Below the pieces are notes generated by a model. The model ran no database searches. It was not told the DNA's origin and saw nothing but the letters and a program-made list of their open reading frames with translations. Positions 12,317 through 24,049 of a stretch of 64,000 nucleotides of DNA are shown in pieces. The first letter of the stretch is position 1, and each line of letters opens with the position of its first letter. This DNA comes from Hypomyces perniciosus (lineage: Eukaryota; Ascomycota; Sordariomycetes; Hypocreales; Hypocreaceae), in the NCBI GenBank assembly GCA_008477525.1, contig SPDT01000003.1, positions 1,736,001-1,800,000 on the forward strand. Reading direction: 5' to 3'. The position numbers and the translations under genes are program-made.

Positions 12317-15300
12317 ATGAGTCTTTTTTCATGGATTAAGAGACAAATGAAGAAGCGCCGTAGGAGAGCAAAGCGAGGCGGCGGGGCTTCTTCTTCGTCT
12401 GCATCCACGTCTGCCGATCTCATCTCTCCCCCAACGGCAGCCCTGCCAGCCCCAGTATCTGCTATAACCTCATCCATCACGATGGTCACTGCTCAACCGC
12501 CTGCTCAGGCCGTGTCGTCGATTCCACAGCCTCTAGACACCACTCCCACGTCGTTGGACCCCGCACCATCATCTGCCGATCCGCCAACCGTATCCGACAC
12601 AGTCGTTCCCCCGACGCGTACCGACATCGACCCATGGACTCGCGCTTATGAGTTAGTCCAGGAGAGAGAAGGCAATACGATGGCCGACTATAAAAAGCAC
12701 CTTGCTTCTCTGCAACCTGAGACGAGTGGAGACCTCTCAACCCCACAGTCCGTCGAATCCATCGTGAAAGGGCTGCTGGAAGATAGAGAAAAGAAGCAGT
12801 GGCAGGTCTCGCTTCTGGGTACAGATATCAAAGTTAGGAAACAAGCCGAGAGGCTGACAAAGTTCCTCCTTTGGTCTGATCCCATCGTCAAGGCTGCTGT
12901 GAGCGCCCAGCCACATGCGGCCCTGGCATGGACAGGTGTTTCGTTGCTTCTTCCGGTAGGCAAATAATCTTACTAGCTGTTAAGTTCGTGCTCACTAACG
13001 TACCACAACAGCTCATCACAAGCGGCACGACGCAGAACGAGGCTATGCTGAAAGGCTTCAATGCGATTGGGGATCTCCAAATGTATTGGCACATCTGCGA
13101 GACGACCAATCTCGAACCCATACATCGACAACAATACGAACCCCTCATCGAACCCTTGGCCAAGCTATATTCCTACGTCATTGCATATCAGGCCCGGGTT
13201 ATATGCCACCTCTCTAAAGCTCAACTCTCCCGCGCACGCTCTGACGTGGCCGGCTCCAACGATTGGGACGGTAAGATACGGGAGATTAATGGTATGGACA
13301 AATTGTGCCGCGAGATCATCGGTGCTCTCGATACAGAGAGGATTCAGAAACAAATGGATCATCAACTGCAAGAGATGGAGGAGTCACGGACCATCCTAAA
13401 TGAGATTCGCAAGATCATCCAGGAGAGCGGAAGGGAGACTCGGATGAACTATGAGGACCAGCAGGAGAAGCACGTTCTTCAAGACCTCGCGTCCGACTAC
13501 GAAGGCCACAAAGACTTCAATCCACGGAGGGTTCCAGGCACCTGCGAATGGTTCCTCAAAGATGACCGATTTCTCAATTGGCGGCACAGCAGTGCTTCCC
13601 GTCTTCTCTGGGTCTCTGCCGACCCTGGCTGCGGAAAGTCGGTCTTGTCGCGAGCTCTAATCGATGAGCGACTACTGTCAACAAAATTACCACGTCTACT
13701 GTCTGTTATTTCTTTTTCAAGGACGGAGACAAAAACCGAATGTATGCTCACAATGCCTTGTGTGCAATACTCCACCAGCTTTTCACGCATGATCCTACTG
13801 GCAGTCTGATCGCCCAAGCGCTCCCTAGCCATAAAAGTTTCGGCAACAGTCTAACCGAGAATTTTTCAGAGCTATGGCGAATCATAGAACAGTGCGCTGA
13901 TGCATTAGATGATGAAGTCATTTGCGTCATTGATGCCCTGGATGAATGCCATGCGGATAGCAGAAAGCAACTGATCGAAAAGCTCAAAGAGGTTTATTGC
14001 CAGACCGGACATCCCTCCAAGTTATGCTCGAAGCTCAAGTTTCTCATCACCAGTCGCCCATACGATGATATAGAGGCATCTTTCAAGAAGTTCTCTGATA
14101 CCACCGCGTATGTACGTTTTGACGGCGATGACAACTCTGCCCAGATCAGCGACGAGATCAATTTGGTCATTGATGCGAGAGTGGACGAAATTGCGCGCGA
14201 TTTTGAGGAGAAAGACCGCCGCAAAATTTCTGAGCGATTAAGGAGCATGGAACACCGCACATACCTCTGGCTGCACCTCACACTCGATATCATTGAAAAG
14301 AGTCCAAGTGAATATGAGAGAGTGTGCGATGTGGAAACACTTCTATCTAATCTGCCCTCCAAGGTATCTGAAGCTTACGAACGGATCCTGGACCGAAGTA
14401 AAAATTCAGTTCACACAGAGACTCTCATTCAGATCCTTCTAGCAGCGGCACGGCCTCTGACTCTTGATGAAGTTAACACAGCCTTGACACTTGCTTTGGA
14501 GAGGCCAAGATTTACTTCTCATGAAGCTCTGAAGTCTAAGATGTGGTCAACGAAGAGCTTTAAAGGCGTGGTGAAAAACCTATGCGGCCTCTTGATTAGC
14601 GTTTATGATTCGAAAGTGTCGTTTATCCACCAAACAGCCAGGGAGTTTCTCCTTGATCCTAAGCAAGAAGGGAAGTGGAAAGGGCGTTTCAATGATATAT
14701 CGAAATCGCATAGCACCATGTCACCAGCCTGCCTCCACTATTTGCTGCTGCCTGATCTCGAAACGCCAGCCCGTGACGAGTTTCAAGATCAACAATACCC
14801 ATTCCTCCCATACGCCGCTGCCTACTGGCCTTCGCACTACATCTCGCAGGAAGCTGCTGCCGCTGAAGAATTCCGGAAGGATGTGCGTATGCTCTGTAGG
14901 ACAGATGGGCAGCAAGCAAACATTTGGATGCCTGTCTATTTCAAGTCGGGTTTTCCGAGTGGGAACGGTTGGACAGATCTGGCCTTGGCAAGCTACCTTG
15001 GTCTGGAGCAAGTCGTTCAACATATTCTGCTGGAAAAGACGGACATTGACATGGTAGGCCAATATAACTATGGCACAGCGCTACAAGCAGCAGTAGCAAG
15101 GGGCCATGAGAAGATTGTCCAGATACTGCTGGATAAAGACGCCGACGTCAATATAAAGGGGGGTGTTTATAGCACAGCGCTACAGGCAGCATCAGCAACT
15201 GGCCATAAAGGGATTATCCAGATACTGGTGGATAAAGGCGCCGACGTCAATATAAAAGGGGGGCGTTATGGCACAGCGCTACAGGCAGCATCAGCAAAAG

Positions 15301-15863
15301 GCCATAAAGAGATTGTCCAGATACTGCTGGATGAAGACGCCGACGTCAATATAAAGGGGGGTGTTTATAGCACAGCGCTAGAGGCAGCATCAGCAACTGG
15401 CCATAAAGGGATTATCCAGATACTGGTGGATAAAGGCGCCGACATCAATATAAAAGGGGGGCGTTATGGCACAGCGCTACAGGCAGCATCAGTAACTGGC
15501 TATAAAGGGATTGTCCAGATACTGCTGGATAAAGGCGCCGACGTGAATATAGAAGGGGGTGTTTATGGCACAGCGCTACAGGCAGCATCAGCAACTGGCC
15601 ATAAAGGGATTATCCAGATACTGGTTGATAAAGGCGCCGACATCAATATAAAAGGGGGACGTTATGGCACAGCGCTACAGGCAGCATCAGTAACTGGCCA
15701 TAAAGGGATTGTCCAGATACTGCTGGATAAAGACGCCGACATCAATATAAAGGGGGGTGTTTATGGCACAGCACTACAGGCAGCATCAGCAAAAGGCCAT
15801 AAAGAGATTGTCCAGATACTGGTGGATAAATGCGCTGACAATAATCTGTTATCACAAGCCTAA
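12317..15863 (+). CDS. NLR-type NACHT-ankyrin protein, one frameshift
   Basis: This is a fungal STAND/NLR receptor of the kind linked to non-self recognition and heterokaryon incompatibility. I start at the ATG at 12317, which opens with a basic stretch (KKRRRRAKRGG). An intron at 12956-13011 (56 bp, phase 0, branch CTAAC) joins the N-terminal NWD-type domain. NACHT motifs follow: Walker A DPGCGKS at about 13621-13641, Walker B VICVIDALDE at about 13918-13947, and FLITSRP sensor near 14041. The C terminus (15055 onward) is ankyrin repeats. Between 13681 and 13690 the frame shifts by one: ACAAAATTACC needs one more A to keep the reading STK-ITTSTVCYFFF. So the gene is either a recent pseudogene or carries a homopolymer sequencing error. 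It has normal GC and sits against a RIP block. Confidence 0.85.
15055..15845 (+). repeat. Ankyrin repeat array, 99-bp units in 198-bp dimers
   Basis: Eight units of 33 codons (core TALQAAS..GHK.I.QIL.DK.AD.NIKGG) are spaced exactly 99 bp apart and are nearly identical at DNA level. Units alternate between a V-Y and an R-Y start (VYSTAL... / RYGTAL...), so the array grew by duplication of two-unit blocks. Such identity among units is typical of fungal NLR tails that diversify by unequal exchange. Confidence 0.9.
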
Positions 15864-15968
15864 AATGTCTTGAAGTTGTATAGGACTAAATAAATCGATG
15901 GAATCACGATTAGACTGGCATTTCTCATTATTCATCAAGGGCTACAAATACACTGCAATCCACATACA

Positions 15969-17668
15969 TTATGCCGTGAAATGGAGTCTCACTTTAACCC
16001 CATCCCCCAGACAATTCGTCAGCGTCAATCCATACTTCACCGGCCCAATCTCAGATCCGTCGATAACGTCGATATGTTGAATCATGCGGATCACCACATA
16101 CGCAATCTCCGGCAGGGCAAACTGCTGCCCAATACAAATGCGTGGCCCTCCATTGAAGGGAAGATAATCCCAACGGGGCCGCCGTTTCTCCCACCGCTCT
16201 GGTTTGAAGATTTCGCATCGTCTCCCCACAGATGCTTGCGGCGATGCATGGTATATACCTTTGCAACCAAGGATTAGTAAACGCTTAAACGCTGTGAATA
16301 ATAATAGGTATTGTCATATACCGAATAGCCAATATCTGTTCTTTATTTATATAAAATCGGAAACTTGCTATCAGATCTTCTGCCAGTAGGGAGTATAGTA
16401 TCTATATATACAGTGCAAATATTAAAAGAGATAACTAAATATAACTGTAAATATTTATTAAAATATTAATGTAAATATTAGCAGCCTTTTATTTTTTTAA
16501 ATATAATATTTTAAAAGTATAAATAGGTTTTAAAGTTTTTTAAGATAATTATTTATAAATAGTAAAAGATAGTAGAATATTATAAGTTAACTATTATATA
16601 AAAAAACTATTTTAATTTTAAAGCTATAGTATTATAACCTATAAGTAAAATATTAAGCAGCTAGGATTAAAGTTTAGTTAAATCTTAAGTCTTTTTAGCG
16701 AAAGCGTAAAGGAAAATATATTTTTTATTGTTAATAAATGTCTTTTTACTAGCACTTCACTTAAAGGCAAGCTGCATAAAATAATTAATAAAATTATAAA
16801 TTACCTTTACTAAGCAATAAAACTTTACAGTATAAGCTATCTAGTTATAGGGCCTAAAACGCATAGAAAAGGATATAGTTAATTAGGATTAGTTAAAAGT
16901 ATAGGTAAAGTTGATATGCTTTGCATTAGATTTGCTTAACTCTTTAGACTAACTGTTAACGCTTTCTCTAAAAAGGAACTCGGTTGCAGAGTCGAGGGTA
17001 AAGCGGAAAAAGAGCTCCTGAGGTTCCACTAAGTCCATCCAGCCATCGGATCCAGCACAGCGCTCCAATACCGTCATCAAGGCTCTGACATAGTCCTCCT
17101 GTAGGTCGAGGTCGCTGACTTGGCCATGATTGAACTTGGGTCGCAACAACGCTCTTAAGTGTTCCCACTGCTTACTATTTACAGCAAACTTATATGGCGG
17201 GTTAGATACATGCCCAAAATAACGATCTACGATGCGCGGAAGCGTGTTACGACTCACAATGCCATTCCCAAGCAGCGGCGCAAGATTCAGCGTTCGGTTA
17301 GGACGCAATTCGAAGTCTTCAAACTGAACTGTCAGCATTGCCTGGATGTTCTGGGGATCGTCGGTAATCATGACCTCTCTAAACAACGGATTTTTGAGGC
17401 GCAACGTGCTAACCGGCCGGCCATGTTTCTGAGTTTCGTTTTCGAAGAATGACTGGAAGTAAACCGGGAATTGTTTTTGGCGAGACGCCTTTAGGCCGTG
17501 GAAAAGTTCACCAACGCCGCTCGGGTCAATGGAGGATGTCTAAATTGGTGGCTGACAGCCGAGTTCCTTTGCTCGGGCTGCATGACGCCGATTCTCGCAG
17601 ATCTCTTTCAGAACATAGGCGACGAGGAGAACCGCTGCGGCAATAACACCCACGGCTTTCAAGTACAT
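15969..17668 (-). pseudogene. Cytochrome P450 (CYP52-like), split and frameshifted
   Basis: Read on the minus strand, the start MYLKAVGVIAAAVLLVAYVL is an N-terminal membrane anchor (ATG at 17668). An in-frame TAG follows after GCQPPI, where Gln is expected. The conserved segments LRLKNPLFREV, DDPQNIQAML and QWEHLRALLRPKF end at about 16949. After about 670 bp of foreign AT-rich DNA the C terminus resumes with VYTMHRRK, then the frame shifts by one base before IFKPERWE, and the heme-binding loop FNGGPRICIGQQ follows; the stop is at 15969. The 81-bp insert GTGAGT...AATAG near 17230-17310 looks like an intron. About 170 residues, including the I-helix and ExxR, are missing. The substrate is unknown; the CYP52 clan oxidises alkanes and fatty acids. 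Confidence 0.88.
16275..16945. mobile_element. AT-rich insertion inside the P450 pseudogene
   Basis: The GC content drops abruptly at both edges and no P450 similarity remains. Content is RIP-like, without open frames. The edges are inferred from where P450 homology stops (near 16275) and starts again (near 16945). No terminal repeats or target duplication are visible. Confidence 0.5.
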
Positions 17669-20024
17669 ATTGAAAGAATGCGATAAATCTCAGGCAATGA
17701 ATAAATAAACATGCATGTATCCCTGGAAGACTGGTGAGAGATGACGACAGATGGTCAGCTTCTTTTATACTGTATTATCTTACGAAATTGGATCATCACT
17801 ACTCCGTAATGTACAATCCTAAAACACCCCCACTGCACTACACTATACAGGAAGTAAATATAGGCCAGCTTACCTGATGTCAGAATTTTCATTGTATCCA
17901 ATAGGGTCTCATGAGAATAATCATGAATTACCAGATTATCTCACAAAACTGCCGCCATCACCCAATCGATATTAGATAACCTCCATAGTAGGCAAGCAGG
18001 TGAACCAAACAAGGCCAGTTTCTGTATTACTGGTTATGCTGTTTCGGCGACATTACTCCGTACATATTCTAGCATCATGATCTCCATCTTGCGTCAAATG
18101 TGGCCCCTTTAGGAGGATCATAGAAACGCATACTACAACTGGCCGGCCTGGCCGACAGCTAAAGCTGTTAGTTAGGAGAGCGGATCCCTAAGCCCCTAGC
18201 GCCCATCACAGGGGTAGAGAGTTCGTATTCTAGGGAGAAAATGTTGAAATTCTTCAATAGCTTCTTCAATATTGTATTTGGTATAACCAAACACAAACCA
18301 CACCAACAAAGTCAAATTGGAGTTTTTTTCGGTATCGGGATAGCCTTAATTTTCTCCTATAGGTTGGAAATGAAGGTGGGTTGGAAGATACAGAGAATCG
18401 ATTGCTGACCTGTTTCACCTGCCATATCACGCAAGCCAGCCGTGCGTTGGTGAGTGATGACGAATCACAGACAATACCGTACTAGTAGTATAAAACTTAC
18501 CCATGCGTAATTAAGAGGGGAAAATTATGGCACTTCGTTTGCCTTGATTTTGCGACAGCACTATATAGCCCAACTCTCTATCAGGCCGGGGAATAGTACT
18601 TCTTTTCCGTGACAGCATAGTGCGACAAGACATCTCGTTTTTAGAACCACAAGGACCAAAGACGAGGTAATAAATATTCCCGGAGAGCGGGTTTGACAAT
18701 GAGCCCGGTTGGGTCAAGTTTTATAACTAGTACGACTATTTTCTAGCCCGACTATCCTCTGGGCCCCCGCTCATAGGATTGATCCTGTAGGTTCGATGAA
18801 CTGTCCGGTATAGTGATAGTATCAAGATCTTTCGGGTACAACCTATCATCGAGGACTCCTTCGATCACCATTATGGACCTGAAGATGAGATGTACTGTCG
18901 GAGAAGGCTTGAGCAAGGCAAGCTGCTGATGACAATACCAGCATTGATCCGAAAGATACGGTTGCGGGATAAATCTAATGATATATTGACTGTAGATGAA
19001 ACTTTGACATGTCCTAGCCTTCAAAGGGATATTCGCCGACTAGGCTGGGGTTGCTTAGTTGGGCACAAAAGGCTAGGGCAAATCGGGGCAAATTGGCTTA
19101 GGGAAACCTCATTCAGATATAGCTATGGCAAAGTATACGGAGTTCTCTATCTTTAAATATAGTGTTTAATTAATATTCTATGTATAATAGCAGAGTTCTA
19201 TTGCATATGTTCATGCGTACTTTAACATTATTAAAATTCAGTACTCCGTATATCTTATATTATGGCATGCGGTGCGGCATATTGGTACTCTTCCTGAGCC
19301 TAGATACCGATGATGTCGACCGAATATCTCTACATTTTCCATCACAAAATGCTAAGACAGAACTCAGAGAATTTGAACACAACACTAACCAAATTTGATT
19401 TTTTTTTTATCTGAATTTGAAGGGCAGTCGGAAGAATGTTTACATCCAGAGAAACGCCACACATCAAAGAAAGTACGTATAAGCCCAGTAGCTATAGATC
19501 AAACCGCCTGGCTTCACGATAGGCATGAGAATCAAAAGTCCGCACTTCACTGTTGCTAGCTAAGTTGTAGGCGTGAACCATTGTATAAAACCACATGAAA
19601 AGTTCAACAACAGCGACTTGCTAATTAGTTCTCAGAACAGGTGGGAAAATGGTCCAAATCGCAATTGCGATGCATTTTTCGTAGACTGGATGTTCATTTC
19701 ATAGGTTAGCCACATCAGCAGCCGAGTGTCTTGGTCAAGAAAACTTGACATGCTATAGCGTAGTTCGGCGAGAATTGTAACTGAGGCAAGACGAGCAGCT
19801 GTAGATAGCCCTAATTGAATAATAGTTTGCATAAAGTGATTTCACTAAGGCTTCGCCTTACAGAGGACATAGTAATAGATGGGGTACCATTTCAGGTTCT
19901 CGGAATCATGATTATTGAATGAAAATTCAAAAGCCTTTTGCATTATTGTATAGAAAGAATGTTCAATGTTGAAAAGGGAAAACCCTATATCATGGAGGGT
20001 ACCATGGCCCGGCAGATTTTCCAT
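17669..20024. other. Intergenic, no confident gene
   Basis: Only short ORFs occur here. A 66-codon minus-strand ORF (19632-19832) has a composition reminiscent of the tail of a fungal transcription factor domain, but I cannot support it. The octamer ACTCCGTA or its complement occurs near 17810, 18053, 19135 and 19243. Confidence 0.5.
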
Positions 20025-20510
20025 TCATTCAATAACTTGTTTGCCCCCAGAGGTAGATTTCTCGATAAGGCTATTATAATGTTAGCGACCGGGATAAAAT
20101 TGAAAATACCCGAAGAGAATTCCTTACATTTCAGAGTTAAGCTTATTTTTATCGTGAACCGTCACAGAACTGTGGAAAGGTTGCAATATAGCTTCGGCGT
20201 CTTGAAACAAGACACTCTTTTTACCCTTTTCAAGTATGCCAACCCCCTGTCCAATAACGTTCAAGAAAACATCTCGAAAAGTAGCCTTGCCATCTTGCTG
20301 TATGCCACCCAGACGTATCAAGACATACTGAATCTGGTCGATTTTGAGCAATGGCTTAACGTCATCGATGCCACCCTCACCTCCGGCAGAAAAGTGTACC
20401 GTATTTGGTGTAACGTAGTTGAGAAGTACCCAGCCACTCTGTGAGTTGGCGTTGAAGAGAGCGGCCTGTGCCTCTCTCAGCTCTGATTCATTGTCAAGCT
20501 GCAAAGGCAT
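20025..20510 (-). CDS. Coactosin-like actin-binding protein (ADF-H domain)
   Basis: This is a small F-actin binding protein of the ADF/cofilin-homology superfamily. Exons are 20128-20510 and 20025-20070, with a 57-bp intron (GTAAGG...ATAG, branch GCTAAC); the product is 142 residues, the typical coactosin length. Signature segments are WVLLNYVTPNTVHFSAGGEGG, IQYVLIRLGG, GQGVGILEKGKKSVLF and the C-terminal STSGGKQ tail that coactosins share. The single ADF-H domain fills the protein. The ATG at 20510 is the only in-frame start. It acts in the cytoplasm on actin filaments. The plus-strand ORF overlapping it is an antisense shadow. Confidence 0.88.
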
Positions 20511-22132
20511 TTTGTGTTTGCGTTTGTCAAGGAAGAGTTATGTGATAAATAGTGAGGAGTTGTGATATCGTTTTTTATGAAACGATAGAGGGAAGCGATG
20601 GTTGAAGAGCTGAACCCCTCGTAGTCAACGGGGGAAGTGAAGCTTCTTTTATAGTTGATATGACCGGTCAATAGTCATGTTTACTTGAAGCCCTGTACAT
20701 GCATTCAATTACATTATATCCACTTACTTTAGACGATCCGCCGCGGCGGAAATGTGTGACGTCTTACACATTGCCTCAACCCCGCTTCTTGTGGGGAAGC
20801 TTCTCTCCTGTCGTCCGTAAGGCCACTCGATGTCTTATACGTGACGCACTGCCCCGCAAGACGCGGGAGAGGTTGCACACTCAATGCGGGACCTGATTCA
20901 GTATCTGTTACTCTACCTGTCTCCAGTTGATGCTATACCCTACACATCCAGCTTATTTCAGCCTAACTGCGGAGTCCGTTTGGAACACACACAGCTGAAA
21001 CCTGTATGGGGCTTTGTTTTGCGCGTGCAACGCATCCTAACAGACGGTGAAGCATCAAGTAAAGGGGAACTCTAGGTGAAATCATCAATCTTCCTTGCTA
21101 TAACACGTGGGTATCGGCAGGCTTGAGAACTACTTCTTGATTGGGACAACCATAGGCGATCTCTATAGTAGGTGGGAAGCTGGGATGCGAAGGAGATGCC
21201 ATCAGAGTTCCCTGGTCTGAAAGACAAGAGACGGAACCAGTTCATGCGAGCCAATCCCGTTACTCCAGCATATTGGAGCTGGCACACGTGTTCAACATGT
21301 TGCCATATTGCGTCAGAAATTACGGAATAAGCCAACACCTTGAGATCATCTCACGTAGTACATATGGCGTCGAGCACTGAGTACGAAGTACTCCATCTAA
21401 TGTCCTCATTGTCTAGCGAGGACGCTAAGATGCGGCCCGTTGTTAGTTCAAGAGACTGGATCAGGCTGGAGCAGAATGGGTCGTCTCCATAGAACCCACT
21501 ACTAGGTACCCCTCATCATCCCCTCACCGGTGACGTTTAGCGATTAGGAGTGAGTTTTGTTTATAATTTAGCGTGACATTTTTTGTGTCGAGTCTCATCA
21601 TCATTATGCCCAAGTAAGTCGTCCCCAGGTTAAAACTTATATACCCACAGATCTGGCTCCACGTCTATTAAATTATATACGTTTCACATGTTTTTGAAGC
21701 TCTGAATATCTGATACAGTCCTTTAAAGCACCTCTGCTTGCCAATTGAACTATTCCATTTATGTAGGTATCAGACCAGATCTCCTTGGGTAGCATTATTG
21801 GCGGCTTGGGGACCGAAAGAGCCTTGGCGGGAGTAACACCGACGCCTCAACAATCGTGCATTAACGTCGCTGACCATTGCCACGGCTTCTAAGTTGTTAT
21901 TAGAACCGTGTAATTCTAATCTTCTTTTTTCCAATTTCCTGTGCCAGATAACAGATCGGTTTCTGTAGTGTAAACATGGTTGGCAGTTGTACCGTCAGCG
22001 GTTCACCCAAAACCAGGTCTTTGTCCATCAACCTCTCTGTCTGCTGGGTGTCTAGTCTAGACTTGTGTTGGAGTGAGCAGGCCACACATATTACGCCAGT
22101 ATGCGCTAATGCGCACTAACCGGTGCTATCTG
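20511..22132. other. Intergenic, upstream of coactosin gene
   Basis: No convincing coding sequence is present on either strand. Positions 20511-20700 are the probable coactosin promoter. ORFs at 20884 and 21072 lack any recognisable pattern. Confidence 0.5.
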
Positions 22133-22312
22133 TTGACATACATACACATCGCGTAAGCGATCTGTAAGGCGATATCGGCGCTTTCCTTTCCTTTTCCCTC
22201 CTTTAGCTATACGCATATATAGATGCCATTAGGGCACATTCTCTTTTCATAGAATCAAGCTTCATTTCCCATCTCTCTATGCTCCACATAGCTGTGCCGC
22301 GCTCCGTCACAA
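22133..22312 (+). repeat. Dispersed repeat, copy A
   Basis: This stretch matches the reverse complement of 33030-33360. Shared blocks are the palindrome ATCGCGTAAGCGAT near 22148, AGAATCAAGCTTCATT near 22252, and CTCCACATAGCTGTGCCGCG near 22281. It lacks the 126-bp insert found in the other copy. It is non-coding and its termini are not determined. Confidence 0.7.
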
Positions 22313-23117
22313 CTTGCTTGTCAACTTATGTTTCTTAGATTCCATAGCAACTGATTTATATGGCGTGGGAATCCCCATACAATTATACACCATCAACCCG
22401 ACCCGCTCCCCCGAAGATGCTTAGGCGGCTAAGCCACTCACCGATAGATCAGCAGTTTACTACGAGTAGGTATTCCTTTTTTGGTTTCCTTTTTCCACCC
22501 TCTAGTTTTAACTGTGGATCTATGGGGGATGCTGGTGGCTGGCTGGATATGGGGCGTTGAAACTTGTAATGTGGATCTCTTCTCTGGTCTGCATGCAGCA
22601 TAACCATGTGCGGACGGGATTTCTTCCTGACTGTTTGAACTTTGAACATGGCTTTTACTACTCCGTATTTGTCCCACTTTTTCGGCGCCGTCTGTTATTA
22701 CCTCATGTCCGTTTCGGACGGCCGTTTCTCAGCTCCAGTCCCGATGTCCAGCTCGAAGTGCCAAATACTCCCCAGCTATACATGTCGCCTCACTCGCCTT
22801 TCCACCCATATATTTTCTGGCAGTTTCCGGTGATTGGAGGAGATTTATAGATGGCATGCGCCTCCTGTAATGTATTTGTGGCAATAACGAAATTGAGTTA
22901 CTTGCTCTTTAACGTGCAATAATAACAATTGCTAGATATATTACTAATTTAGTCTTTAAAAATAATAACAAATTTAGAGATTATAAGTATATTTCATAGT
23001 TATAGTGGCAACAAATATTATATCTTTGTAATTTACTGTTATATTGTCTAAAGGGTCAAGGCAAATCGGATTAAGAGTCCTATAGCCAACATCCTCATGG
23101 GTATGAGACAACCAGTA
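22313..23117. other. Intergenic
   Basis: Several overlapping ORFs of 60-97 codons occur in different frames, none with a recognisable family. Positions 22915-23060 are AT-rich. One ACTCCGTA lies at about 22659. Confidence 0.4.
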
Positions 23118-23521
23118 CTAGAAATTTTCGGTCCGACGGTTCAGGAAAACTCGAAATAACTCCAAGTGGCTATTTCTCGGGTTGAGCAATGTCTGGAAGG
23201 CTCTGAAATCAATAGCGTAAGGGGAAGCTGTGCAACTTGGATTGCTGCCGATGCTCGTGTCAACAAAACGAAACACTATCGATGTTAGATCAATTCCCAA
23301 GAACTCTAGGACATATATTCTAACCATTCACATGACCTTGATATGTTGGAGGGTGAAAGCCATTCACTACCGTTGCCATAAGCGAGCAGATTATGCAATA
23401 ATACCTTCGGAAGGTAATCATCCTCCTTGATAGGGTCGCCGACAGGAACAAAAGAAACGTCGCATTCGTCAAGCCACCACAATGACATCCTCAAACAGAT
23501 GTTCAAGACTATAGCAAACAT
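23118..23521 (-). CDS. Small hypothetical protein, two exons
   Basis: ATG at 23521. Exons 23332-23521 and 23118-23275 are joined by a 56-bp intron (GTGAAT...CGATAG, branch GATCTAAC) that keeps frame and gives 115 residues. I recognise no family. The sequence includes SLWWLDECDV early and LLNPRNSHLELFRVFLNRR near the end. It could be a truncated larger gene or spurious; the intron with a good branch point is the main support. Confidence 0.4.
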
Positions 23522-23576
23522 ATAGGAGTCAGAGAGCTTAGAAAATATTTGTTAAAAACTCAGTCCCTCCGTGATT

Positions 23577-24049
23577 TTATTTGGCACTCTCCATAAAGAA
23601 GTAGTCCTTTTGTTCAACAATCAGATCATTCTCCCATCGCGTCAGCGAAACCCCCTTCATCAAAACCTCTTGCCCCTTCTTAACACTGAACTTTTCAATG
23701 TCTGCGCCAGAGATAAAGGTGAGATCGACCTCCCATGCAAACAAATTGTCCGAGCCATGGGCATGTCGTGTGTGGAATGTGACTCCCTTATTTCCACTCA
23801 GGAAGCCACCGAAAAACTCACGGATCTCTGGCTTCTGCATGTTGACAGCGCCAAAAGCTACATTCCGTAAAACCGCGCGGTTAGTGTCAATCGGTTTCCC
23901 TGGTGGAAAGAAGGATTGCGGATATCTTGGGTGGCCTCACCGAAGTCACTGAATCTGACGTGTTCGGGGTACAACTGCATGATTCTGTCTATGTCGCCAC
24001 TGTTGTTTACCTCCTCCAGGAGGGCAACACGGGACGAAACGTTGGCCAT
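23577..24049 (-). CDS. SnoaL/NTF2-like domain protein
   Basis: ATG at 24049. Exons 23941-24049 and 23577-23857 flank an 83-bp intron (GTGAGG...TGTAG, branch CACTAAC) and encode 129 residues. The start (RVALLEEVNNSGDIDRIMQLY) followed by FSDFAFGAVN, IREFFGGFLSG and a C-terminal beta-rich part ending WENDLIVEQKDYFF fits the SnoaL-like polyketide-cyclase fold: a small alpha+beta cone with a ligand pocket. Such proteins serve as cyclases, isomerases or hydrolases in secondary metabolism, but the substrate cannot be read here. Without splicing the frame breaks, so the intron is needed. Confidence 0.75.

Noticed and set aside
18175..18200. Further 5S fragment (GGAGAGCGGATCCC)
   Set aside because: Only about 10 bases match and no 5S context follows; chance.
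19938..20444. 168-codon plus-strand ORF
   Set aside because: Antisense of the coactosin gene including its intron; the minus strand has the domain.
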